Source of the DNA: Oscillospiraceae bacterium
Lineage (GTDB): Bacteria; Bacillota; Clostridia; Oscillospirales; Oscillospiraceae
Reading direction: 5' to 3'
NCBI GenBank assembly: GCA_031260745.1
Contig: JAISKY010000036.1
Location: 1 to 10,190, forward strand
DNA: 10,190 bases
Positions 1-6,296 of the stretch are shown here, piece by piece. The position numbers were made by a program, and so were the translations under genes. The notes below the pieces were generated by a model. It made no database searches. It was not told where the DNA came from and saw only the letters and a list, made by a program, of their open reading frames with translations. The stretch's first letter is position 1. The number at the start of each line of letters is the position of its first letter.

Positions 1-224
1 CCCGCGCTGAGTTTAGGTCTGCGAAGATGCGGATACTCGTTATTGAAATCAGCGCGGCGGCGTACGGCCGATTTTACAATTAGGATAATCGTTGCAGACC
101 AGAATACTGTTCCGGCCGCGACAAAAACCAAGTTGCCCGCTATGGCTCCGAGCATAAGAGCGAACAGTCCGAGGAAAAACATTAACATTCCTATCCCGAA
201 CAGTTTGCCGACACTCCAACGCAT
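1..224 (-). CDS. Small two-helix membrane protein, C-terminus beyond the left edge
   Basis: The reading frame opens at an ATG (224-222) preceded by a GGAGG eight bases upstream, and stays open for 74 codons to the window edge, so the C-terminus is missing. The protein starts MRWSVGKLFGIGML and has two hydrophobic segments, about residues 7-29 and 31-51, joined by a very short turn. A basic stretch follows (KSAVRRR, 51-57), then a hydrophilic part ending NEYPHLRRPKLSA. By the positive-inside rule the basic tail should be cytoplasmic. No catalytic motif is visible and I do not recognise the family. The start lies 50 bases after the stop of the upstream 100-residue gene on the same strand, so the two are probably co-transcribed. 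Because that neighbour resembles a phage tail chaperone, a phage origin is possible, but the sequence itself does not say so; a holin is not supported. Confidence 0.6.
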   Translation of the reverse strand, partial: MRWSVGKLFGIGMLMFFLGLFALMLGAIAGNLVFVAAGTVFWSATIILIVKSAVRRRADFNNEYPHLRRPKLSA

Positions 225-274
225 ACGCAGAACCTCCGATATTTATTTCGCTGTGTACAACCTGAAAAGTAACC

Positions 275-577
275 CTAAACCAGGAAATCACGTATTCTGG
301 CGGGTCTGAACAATTTCGGCAGAATTTGACGCGCCGCCCAGTTAACGTCGGCGTACTCCAGTCTGTCGTAAGCCCACTCGTAAAACTCGTCTTTGGACAT
401 CTCAAGACCGCCGACTTTAAGACTGGCATACAGTACGGTCAGTTGCCCGTCAATATCCATTCCGGGTAATTCCTGCAATATTTGAGGAAACGGCTTTCCG
501 TGCAGTTGTTCAAGCTCCTTTGTAACTCTTAATTTTGTGGAGAGTTCGTACTCCATACCCTTGATTTCAACAGTCAT
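275..577 (-). CDS. Phage tail assembly chaperone-like small protein (tentative)
   Basis: A 100-residue soluble protein. An AAAGGAG eight bases before the ATG makes the start secure. It opens MTVEIKGMEYEL, a short beta-hairpin-like start, followed by a charged helical region (TKELEQLHGKPFPQILQEL), a central segment (LTVLYASLKVGG, about 47-58), then MSKDEFYEWAYDRLEY and a basic tail (KLFRPARIRDFLV). This layout, including a 'xLYxxLKxxxxxxSKDEFYEW' block, matches what I know of tail assembly chaperones in Firmicute siphophages, which bind the tape-measure protein during tail assembly. That assignment is by pattern only. No other tail gene is visible, and the -1 frame has a stop before the next gene, so the frameshifted long form common in that family is not evident. 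It could equally be an unrelated small cytoplasmic protein. The gene starts 68 bases after the dgt stop. Confidence 0.5.
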   Translation of the reverse strand: MTVEIKGMEYELSTKLRVTKELEQLHGKPFPQILQELPGMDIDGQLTVLYASLKVGGLEMSKDEFYEWAYDRLEYADVNWAARQILPKLFRPARIRDFLV

Positions 578-598
578 ATTTGTTTCTCCTTTGTAGTG

Positions 599-615
599 AA
601 TAGACCGGTTCTATT
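599..615. promoter_or_regulatory. Short dyad just upstream of the 100-residue gene
   Basis: AATAGA and TCTATT form six-base inverted arms around a five-base centre, 21 bases before the ATG at 577. It sits where an operator or a 5'-leader hairpin would act on the small gene. No convincing -35/-10 pair was found next to it, so its role is only inferred. A second small dyad (AGCGCG/CGCGCT, 632-647) overlaps the dgt stop codon and lacks a T-tract. Confidence 0.25.
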
Positions 616-645
616 TCTCGCGGGGATACGCAGCGCGCGCCCGCG

Positions 646-1659
646 CTATATTCTTGACAGCCCCCAAAACCTGGGAATGTAGATTCGCTCGTAGGCGGCG
701 ACGGCGTAGCGGTCGGACATTCCGGAAATATAATCGGTGACAGCGCGCTCCGCTCCGTCAAGTTCAATTATCCTACTATAATCTTCGGGTAGTTCGTGCG
801 GTGACTTTAGGTAGTAATCAAAAAGTTGTGTTAAAATTCCCTGAATTTTTGATTCTTCGCCCTTTGCGGTAGGATTTGTATACACCGCGTCAAACATAAA
901 ATCGCGAAATCCCTCCATAACGAAGTACATATCCGGAGAGAATCCGATTTCTCCGGTTTCGGCGCTGTGGTTAATTAAGTCAAGCGTAATTGTGTTGATA
1001 CGTTCGGAGTAACCCTCGCCGACCGCGGCGATTATCTCCGGCGGAATATCGGTTTTGCCGAGAACTCCCGCGCGTATTGCGTCGTCGGTATCGTGGCATA
1101 TATACGCGACCCTGTCCGCGATTCTTACGATTTGACCCTCCATAGTTACGGGAATTACCGCGCCTGTGTGGTTTACAATTCCGTCGCGAACCTCAAATGT
1201 AAGATTCAGACCCTGACCGTTTTTTTCGAGCTTGTCCACTACGCGCAGACTTTGCTCGTTATGCTCAAAGCTGCCGATAATTGAGCGCAGCGCGCGTTCG
1301 CCCGCGTGACCGAACGGAGTATGCCCCAAATCGTGTCCCCACGCGATAGCCTCGGCTAAATCTTCGTTAAGCCTTAGCGCCGCCGCGACGGTTCTCGCGA
1401 TTCGCGTAACCTCAATGGTGTGCGTCATACGAGTGCGGTAGTGGTCGCCCTCCGGGCTTAGGAACACCTGAGTTTTATGTTTCAGTCTGCGGAAAGACTT
1501 GGAGTGTACCACTCTGTCGATGTCGCGGCGAAAGCACGTGCGAACCGGGCAGGGCGGTTCGTCGCGCTCCCGACCTTTAGAGGCGTCGGCGAACACCGCG
1601 TTCGGCGCGAGTATGATATGTTCAAGCGTTTCGCGCTGTTCTCGTAATGTATTACTCAT
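646..1659 (-). CDS. dgt: Deoxyguanosinetriphosphate triphosphohydrolase (dGTPase), HD superfamily
   Basis: A 337-residue cytoplasmic protein of the Dgt/SAMHD1-like HD family, which hydrolyses dGTP (or other dNTPs) to the deoxynucleoside and triphosphate and so trims nucleotide pools. The N-terminal HSKSFRRLKHKTQVF (52-66) and YRTRMTHTIEV (74-84) are family signatures. The metal-binding HD set is complete: H80, H109-D110 in WGHDLGHTPFGH, and D182 in IADRVAY. H113 and H118 are also kept. The length suits the shorter 330-350 residue subgroup, which often hydrolyses several dNTPs, so strict dGTP specificity is not certain. The start is the first ATG, giving the expected MSNTLREQRETLE opening, but no good Shine-Dalgarno lies before it; only GGG twelve bases upstream. 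TATATAAC lies at 1664-1671, so a very short or absent leader is possible. It follows purE on the same strand but a terminator separates them. Confidence 0.93.
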   Translation of the reverse strand: MSNTLREQRETLEHIILAPNAVFADASKGRERDEPPCPVRTCFRRDIDRVVHSKSFRRLKHKTQVFLSPEGDHYRTRMTHTIEVTRIARTVAAALRLNEDLAEAIAWGHDLGHTPFGHAGERALRSIIGSFEHNEQSLRVVDKLEKNGQGLNLTFEVRDGIVNHTGAVIPVTMEGQIVRIADRVAYICHDTDDAIRAGVLGKTDIPPEIIAAVGEGYSERINTITLDLINHSAETGEIGFSPDMYFVMEGFRDFMFDAVYTNPTAKGEESKIQGILTQLFDYYLKSPHELPEDYSRIIELDGAERAVTDYISGMSDRYAVAAYERIYIPRFWGLSRI

Positions 1660-1727
1660 ACTTGTTATATACCCATAGAGAATCGGAAATCCTTTTTTTT
1701 TATTTTATTTTTATATTTTTATTTTTG

Positions 1728-1762
1728 AAAAAAATGTAGGGAGCGGGTTCGCACCCGCCCCC
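1728..1762 (-). terminator. Intrinsic terminator downstream of purE
   Basis: Reading the minus strand, a ten-base-pair stem (GGGGGCGGGT with ACCCGCTCCC, one G-T wobble; 1739-1762) closes on a GCGA tetraloop and is followed by TACA and seven Ts (the A run at 1728-1734). It starts 16 bases after the purE stop, which is the standard position. Beyond it, 1691-1727 is almost pure A on the minus strand, which could act as an UP-like element for dgt but has no clear -35 box. Confidence 0.8.
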
Positions 1763-1777
1763 GGCAAGTCAGGTTTT

Positions 1778-2248
1778 TTACAACTCCGTATTCACAATCG
1801 CGTCGGCAAGAGCTTTTTTATGAGCGTCCAGTTTGTCCGCGAGCGTAGGTTCGGACAGCGCGAGGATTTGCGCCGCGAGAATAGCGGCGTTCTCGGAGCC
1901 GTTTACGGCTACCGTCGCTACGGGAACTCCAGTAGGCATTTGGACAATTGACAGCAAGCTGTCAAGACCGTCCATAAGGCTTGACTTAATCGGCAGACCG
2001 ATAACAGGGAGCGTAGTGTACGCCGCCATAACTCCGGCGAGGTGAGCAGCCTTACCCGCGGCGCAAATCAGAACGCCGTAACCGTCAGCTTTAGCGTTTC
2101 GCGCGAATTGAGCCGCGAGGTCGGGAGTACGGTGCGCTGAAATCACGCGTACAGAGTGCTGTATTCCAAACCGCTGTAAAGCGTCAATTGCGGGCTTAAC
2201 CGTTTCAAGGTCGCTTTTCGACCCCATAATTACTGCAACTTTAAGCAT
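1778..2248 (-). CDS. purE: N5-carboxyaminoimidazole ribonucleotide mutase
   Basis: A 156-residue class I PurE, which moves the carboxylate of N5-CAIR to carbon 4 of the imidazole to give CAIR in purine synthesis. The protein begins MLKVAVIMGSKSDLE with the nucleotide-binding MGSKSD loop (8-13). It carries SAHRTPD (37-43, H39) and AAHLAGV (67-73, H69, the catalytic histidine of the family), then LPVIGLP and GLDSLLSIVQMPTGVPVATVAV. The last block is typical of class I mutases rather than class II AIR carboxylases. I chose the ATG at 2248 because TGAGG lies six bases upstream and the next upstream start would add 15 residues unlike the family. No purK, purC or other pur gene lies in the window, so it stands alone between the glycyl radical enzyme and dgt. 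It may have its own weak promoter in 2249-2310, but none is clear. Confidence 0.96.
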   Translation of the reverse strand: MLKVAVIMGSKSDLETVKPAIDALQRFGIQHSVRVISAHRTPDLAAQFARNAKADGYGVLICAAGKAAHLAGVMAAYTTLPVIGLPIKSSLMDGLDSLLSIVQMPTGVPVATVAVNGSENAAILAAQILALSEPTLADKLDAHKKALADAIVNTEL

Positions 2249-2281
2249 AGAAAACCTCAAACAATGATATAATTCTCCCGC

Positions 2282-2308
2282 AGGGGCGGACAACGCAAGT
2301 CCGCCCCT
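2282..2308. repeat. GC-rich perfect hairpin between the glycyl radical enzyme gene and purE
   Basis: AGGGGCGGAC and GTCCGCCCCT form a perfect ten-base-pair inverted repeat around a seven-base loop (AACGCAA). It lies 19 bases after the glycyl radical enzyme stop and upstream of purE. No T-tract follows on either strand, so it is a poor intrinsic terminator, though it could pause transcription or protect mRNA ends. Its arms resemble the terminator hairpin at 1739-1762 on the other side of purE, suggesting both belong to one class of short dispersed palindromes. Confidence 0.6.
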
Positions 2309-2327
2309 TAGATATGCGACAGTTCCG

Positions 2328-4766
2328 TTATATCGCGAGTTCCGTGCGGCTTATCAGGTCATTTTGACCGCTTGCGTGAAGTTCCACGAAGTACGCGGAG
2401 AATCCTGCGACTCGAACGACCAAATCCTTGTAGTTCTCCGGGTTCTTTTGAGCGTCTTTCAAAGTTCCCGCGCTGACTACGTTAATCTGCATTTCCATAC
2501 CGCCCATCTCAAAGTAGGTTTGGATAAGCTCGGAAACTTTGCGAATGTCCGCTTCGGTTTGTACGCACGAAGGGCTGAATTTCATATTCAGCAACGTGCC
2601 GTTTGAATATTTCACCTGTTTGATGTTGGAAACTGATTCCAGAATCGCGGTAGGTCCGTTCTGGTCCATCTGCTGAAGCGGTGAAATTCCGTCCGCAAGC
2701 GGTACTCCGGCATTTCGTCCGTCCGGAGTGGCGGCGGTCATCTGACCGAACATTACGTTGGTAGTAACCGGGTACAATCCCGCCGCGTAGCGGCCTCGCG
2801 GTCCGGTACAGGCGGTGACGGCTTCGGCGAACATATTACTTGCCCAATCCGCCCATTGGTCAACCTCCGGGTCGGCATTACCGTAGTGCGGAGCGGTATA
2901 AACTACGTAGCGCTGTAATTCCTCAAAACCGTTCCAGTCGTTAATCAGAGCGTCGTAAAGCTCGCGAGTGGTGCATTTTTTCGTGTCAAAGCACAAGTGC
3001 TTAATCATAAACAGACTGTCCGCGACATTTCCGATACCGACGCCCGCCATTCCGCAGGAGTTGTACTTCGCGCCACCGTACATTACGTCTTTTCCGGATT
3101 GCATACAGCCGTCCATAGTCGCGGATACGACCGGCAACGGCAACTGCTCGCGCGCGACGTACTCAAAGCTGTTAATATTCATCGCGTGCCAGCGCGTAAA
3201 GAATGTTATTTGCTGTTTGTACGCGTCAAGTACCTCGTCAAAGGTTTTCATATCGTAGAGATAGCCCGTAGGAAGTCCGACGCGGTTAGCTGAAACCTTA
3301 GAGCCGGAGTTGACGTCCCAAATTCCGCTTTTTGGCGGCATTGTGCCGTCGTTAATCGCCAGCCACAGCCCCGCGACCAGGTTCAGGTAACTGACGGTTC
3401 CCGTGCCGCCGCAGGCGGGCCACTCGTCGCCCGTTCCGCCCGGTTCTACACAACCGATAGGAGAGTAGTTTCGAGCGTCCTCTAAAGCCATTCCGCGGCT
3501 GACAAGCGCGGGGATTATTACGTCGTCGTTCTCAAACGTCGGAACGCCGCCGCAGATTTTCGTGGTTTGAATCGCGGCTTCCCAAAGCTCTGCGGGAGTA
3601 TTCTTATGCACCCTAAGCGAATGCGGCGGGTCGTGTAATACAAGCCGCGCCATAGTTTGAAGCATCATAAACGTGACTTTATTCGTAGCGTCGGTACCGT
3701 CTTTTTTCACTCCGCCAAGCGCGACCATCTGACCGGAAGTGTAGCCGGGGTTCGACTGTGTCGCGCCGTAACTCCACGGTTTGTTCATCTCCGCGACTTT
3801 CAGCGAGAACAAATCAATAAGCTCCTGAGCGTATTCCTCCGTAATCGTTCCGGCGGCGAGGTCCGCGTCAAGGTAATCGCCCAGGTACTGGTCAACTCTG
3901 CCGAAGCTGATTCCGTGCATATTCGCGTCCAGGCACAGGATTGTCTGGTACATAAACAGGCACTGTACGGCTTCGTAGAAGTTACGCGCGGGTTTCTCGA
4001 CAGTCCAGTTAAGACCGTCCGCCATCATTTTTAGTTCCGTTTTGCGTTTCGGGTCTGATTCGCGTACGGATAATTCCTCCGCGAGTTCCGCGTAACGCTT
4101 TGTCAGGCGAATCGCGGCGTTGCTTACAATCGCGACCGCTCTGTAGAAGTTGTATTTGTCGATTGTGTCATCGGGCATACCGGAGTTAACAAGTTCCTCG
4201 CACTTGGCGTTAGCCTCGTCGCGGATTGCTCCGAAGCCGACGCGGATTGCCTTGTTATAGCCCGTCACGAAGTGACCTACGGGAGTATCGCACACGGTCA
4301 TCTTACCAAGCATAGTAACACCGTTGAAGTCGTAGGGGTGATACTGGTCGATTATGTACGCCGTGGCTATGCTGTTACAGCACTCGCCCTCCCAGTAGTC
4401 AATTGTGGACATCAGATATTTCTCGTCCTCGTCGGAGATGATGTACGGGTCAATGTCGCGGGTGCGGATTGTTCCGTTGCCGACTTCCTCTTTAAGGAAA
4501 TTGACGGCGTTTTCGGGGTAAAGCGCTGCGGCGCGGAATTTGGAGCTTTGCGCTCCGACTATTACGTCGCCGTCGTCGATACGGACGGGGATATTCTCGC
4601 AGATTTCGGCAAGAGCTTTGGCTCTGCGAAGAATCCCGGATAGTTCCGGGTGCGATTTGTAGAAATTGGTGATGATTTTGTATCGCGCAAGGCAGATTTC
4701 AGGCTGAACGGTGCGGTACAGCTCACGCTTAGCCGCTACGCGCTCACTGATAGGTGATAGTTTCAT
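2328..4766 (-). CDS. Glycyl radical enzyme (PFL/glycerol-dehydratase-like superfamily), substrate unassigned
   Basis: An 812-residue oxygen-sensitive radical enzyme. A GGAGG eight bases before the ATG at 4766 fixes the start; an upstream ATG at 4832 would fall inside the promoter. The N-terminal PFL-like domain includes a GD-type 'DGDVIVGAQ' (65-73) and VGHFVTGYNKAI with H165 where dehydratases keep a substrate histidine. GRVDQYLGDY (289-298) is a family signature. The thiyl site is SPIGCVEPGG (435-444): C439 with E441 as likely base. A single cysteine followed by VE excludes true pyruvate formate-lyase, which has two adjacent cysteines. The C-terminal glycyl loop is VRVAGFSAYF (784-793), radical on G788, followed by the usual ISRTE. 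Post-thiyl residues TGDEWPACGGTG (445-456) differ from the patterns I associate with glycerol, choline, isethionate and hydroxyproline enzymes. No activating radical-SAM enzyme is present in the window, so activation must come from elsewhere. The gene is monocistronic by appearance. Confidence 0.93.
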   Translation of the reverse strand: MKLSPISERVAAKRELYRTVQPEICLARYKIITNFYKSHPELSGILRRAKALAEICENIPVRIDDGDVIVGAQSSKFRAAALYPENAVNFLKEEVGNGTIRTRDIDPYIISDEDEKYLMSTIDYWEGECCNSIATAYIIDQYHPYDFNGVTMLGKMTVCDTPVGHFVTGYNKAIRVGFGAIRDEANAKCEELVNSGMPDDTIDKYNFYRAVAIVSNAAIRLTKRYAELAEELSVRESDPKRKTELKMMADGLNWTVEKPARNFYEAVQCLFMYQTILCLDANMHGISFGRVDQYLGDYLDADLAAGTITEEYAQELIDLFSLKVAEMNKPWSYGATQSNPGYTSGQMVALGGVKKDGTDATNKVTFMMLQTMARLVLHDPPHSLRVHKNTPAELWEAAIQTTKICGGVPTFENDDVIIPALVSRGMALEDARNYSPIGCVEPGGTGDEWPACGGTGTVSYLNLVAGLWLAINDGTMPPKSGIWDVNSGSKVSANRVGLPTGYLYDMKTFDEVLDAYKQQITFFTRWHAMNINSFEYVAREQLPLPVVSATMDGCMQSGKDVMYGGAKYNSCGMAGVGIGNVADSLFMIKHLCFDTKKCTTRELYDALINDWNGFEELQRYVVYTAPHYGNADPEVDQWADWASNMFAEAVTACTGPRGRYAAGLYPVTTNVMFGQMTAATPDGRNAGVPLADGISPLQQMDQNGPTAILESVSNIKQVKYSNGTLLNMKFSPSCVQTEADIRKVSELIQTYFEMGGMEMQINVVSAGTLKDAQKNPENYKDLVVRVAGFSAYFVELHASGQNDLISRTELAI

Positions 4767-4803
4767 TATACTTACCTCCATAGTAATGATTCTTGATAAT
4801 ACC

Positions 4804-4832
4804 ATTGTATCACAACAAACCGAGAAAGTCAA
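4804..4832 (-). promoter_or_regulatory. Sigma-A-type promoter of the glycyl radical enzyme gene
   Basis: On the minus strand TTGACT (4832-4827) and TACAAT (4809-4804) are separated by exactly 17 bases. The likely start point near 4797 leaves a leader of about 30 bases before the ATG at 4766, which includes the GGAGG. This is one of the best promoter matches in the window. Confidence 0.8.
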
Positions 4833-4869
4833 CGCTTAATTAGCCTGTCGCAAACATAACCGTACCGCG

Positions 4870-4953
4870 ACGCAAAAAATTTACTTTTGGCAATTCATTT
4901 TGCGTTGTAAGCTAATCCGCTCCGCGAAAAAACGCTTGCGTTTTATTGCGGAG
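4870..4953. promoter_or_regulatory. Inverted repeats between two divergent promoters
   Basis: Two dyads lie between the outward promoters. ACGCAAAA (4870-4877) is mirrored by TTTTGCGT (4898-4905) with a 20-base gap. CTCCGC (4920-4925) is mirrored by GCGGAG (4948-4953), and the bases between them continue the pairing (AAAACGC-TT-GCGTTTT), giving a nearly continuous stem. The second dyad covers the -35 box and most of the spacer of the galK promoter. The six-mer ACGCAA/TTGCGT occurs three times (4870, 4900, 4936). The arrangement suggests binding sites for a regulator shared by the two genes, but no regulator gene is present and the role is inferred. Confidence 0.4.
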
Positions 4954-4964
4954 TGTTGTACAAT
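4936..4964 (+). promoter_or_regulatory. Sigma-A-type promoter of galK
   Basis: TTGCGT (4936-4941) and TACAAT (4959-4964) are separated by 17 bases. Transcription would begin near 4971, giving a leader of about 55 bases. It points away from the glycyl radical enzyme promoter, about 100 bases off. Confidence 0.7.
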
Positions 4965-5025
4965 GTTTTTACAATTTGAAATGCGGGAAAACGGAGTATA
5001 GCTCAATCCTCATTCGCGACTTTCG

Positions 5026-6165
5026 ATGAAAGGAATGGTCTTTAGTTTGGTACATATTTATTCTCCGGGACGCGTGGAAATCGGCGGCAACCATACCGAC
5101 CACCAGCACGGAGTAGTCCTTGCGGCGGCGGTTAACCTTGCGTTGACAGGCTCGGCCGAAGCTAACGGCGATAACGTCATACGCGTAAATTCAAAGGGTC
5201 ACAGTCCCAACGAAGTTGAGCTTTCCGATTTGTCCGTCCGCGAAGGTGAAAAAGGAAGTTCCAACGCTCTGATTCGCGGAATAGCCGCTTGGTTTGAGCG
5301 TCACGACTATAAAATCGGAGGTTTTAACGCGGTTACGGAGTCCTCCGTACCGGGCGGAAGCGGACTGTCGTCCTCCGCGAGTTTTGAGGTCGCGGTCGGC
5401 AATACGCTGGCGGCGTTGTTCGGCGGTAAGGTCACTCCGGTCGAAATCGCGCTTGCCGGACAATACGCCGAAACGCGGTATTTCGGAAAACCCTGCGGGC
5501 TTATGGACCAGGTGACGTGTTCGGTCGGCGGTATTGTTAAGGTTGACCTGCGCGATACTGACGCGCCGCTGATTGAGAAAATCAACTTTGATTTTGAGAC
5601 CGCCGGGCTTGCGCTTTGCGTAACCGATACCGGCGGAAGTCACTCCGATTTGACTTCCGATTATGCCGCGATTCCGCGCGAAATGAGCGAAGTCGCGGAG
5701 CGGTTCGGCAAGGAGTTTATGCGCGACGTCAGCCGCGATGAATTTTACCGTTGCTTACCCGAATTGCGCGGAACTATCTCCGACAGGAGTTTGCTTAGAG
5801 CGATACACTTCCTTGACGAAAACGAAACTGCGGAATTGGAAGCCGCCGCGTTGAAAGAAAACCGCGTTGACGATTTTTTACGGTTGGTTAACCGTTCCGG
5901 GCGTTCGTCATTCGCGTATCTGCAAAACATCTACCCGCCTGATAATCCGGGCGAGCAAGGCATATCGTTGGCGTTGGCGCTAAGCGAGCAAATACTGGGC
6001 GACAAAGGCGCGTTCCGGGTACACGGCGGAGGTTTCGCGGGAACGATTCAGGCGTTCGTACCGCTTGATATGGTGGAACGCTACACGTCGGAGATGAACC
6101 GCGTTTTCGGCAAATGCCGCGTACTTTCAATCAGTCAGCGCGGAGGAACTGCGGCTGTTGTCTGA
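5026..6165 (+). CDS. galK: Galactokinase, short N-terminal form
   Basis: A GHMP-family kinase of 379 residues that phosphorylates galactose at C1 with ATP, the first committed step of the Leloir pathway. The signature PGRVEIGGNHTDH (14-26) is the Firmicute variant of PGRVNLIGEHTDY, with Asn where the usual Glu sits. The phosphate-binding PGGSGLSSSAS (109-119) and the C-terminal HGGGFAGT (333-340) are intact, and CGLMDQ (157-162) supplies the probable catalytic D161. The signature lies only 14 residues from the start; relatives I know have about 25-50 residues before it. An in-frame TAG at 4999 stops any longer start. No good ribosome site precedes the ATG at 5026; ATG 5035 or TTG 5047, the latter with AAAGGA 12 bases upstream, are alternatives. 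No galT, galE or transporter lies nearby. A non-galactose GHMP substrate cannot be excluded. Confidence 0.9.
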   Translation: MKGMVFSLVHIYSPGRVEIGGNHTDHQHGVVLAAAVNLALTGSAEANGDNVIRVNSKGHSPNEVELSDLSVREGEKGSSNALIRGIAAWFERHDYKIGGFNAVTESSVPGGSGLSSSASFEVAVGNTLAALFGGKVTPVEIALAGQYAETRYFGKPCGLMDQVTCSVGGIVKVDLRDTDAPLIEKINFDFETAGLALCVTDTGGSHSDLTSDYAAIPREMSEVAERFGKEFMRDVSRDEFYRCLPELRGTISDRSLLRAIHFLDENETAELEAAALKENRVDDFLRLVNRSGRSSFAYLQNIYPPDNPGEQGISLALALSEQILGDKGAFRVHGGGFAGTIQAFVPLDMVERYTSEMNRVFGKCRVLSISQRGGTAAVV

Positions 6166-6200
6166 ATTAAGATACTCCGCCGCGAAACGCGTGATTGCAG

Positions 6201-6226
6201 AAATCCCCCTCTAAAGAGGGGGATTT
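6201..6226. terminator. Perfect hairpin between convergent genes, probable bidirectional terminator
   Basis: AAATCCCCCTCT (6201-6212) and AGAGGGGGATTT (6215-6226) form a perfect 12-base-pair inverted repeat with a two-base centre. It lies 35 bases after the galK stop and 70 bases from the stop of the convergent membrane-protein gene, so it can serve both. The arms end in A3 and T3 but there is no long T-tract, so termination strength is uncertain. A second small dyad (AGCCG/CGGCT, 6239-6251) lies next to it. Nothing else is recognisable in 6166-6296. Confidence 0.55.
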
Positions 6227-6296
6227 CGTGGTTATTATAGCCGCGTCGGCTCTTAGATTTTACCCGAATCGAAAGGCAGCGCGCCGCGCCGCAAAT

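Noticed and set aside
222..300. Programmed -1 frameshift joining the tail-chaperone-like gene to the next gene
   Set aside because: The membrane-protein frame is the -1 frame, but a TAA stands eight codons before its ATG, and no slippery heptamer was seen.
49..429. Overlapping open frame on the minus strand across the 100-residue gene and the membrane protein
   Set aside because: It has no ribosome site, a composition unlike a real protein, and overlaps two genes that have good starts.
1739..1762. tRNA T-arm-like string (GCGGGTTCGCACCCGC)
   Set aside because: There is no acceptor, D or anticodon arm around it, and the minus-strand T-tract makes it a terminator hairpin.
2249..2293. Longer start for purE at 2293
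   Set aside because: The extension begins inside the hairpin and adds residues unlike the family, whereas 2248 has a GAGG at good spacing.
4767..4832. Longer start for the glycyl radical enzyme at 4832
   Set aside because: The added 22 residues would lie in the promoter and leader; the GGAGG before 4766 gives a family-like start.
5191..5643. Long minus-strand open frame inside galK
   Set aside because: It is antisense to conserved kinase motifs, with no ribosome site or recognisable protein features.
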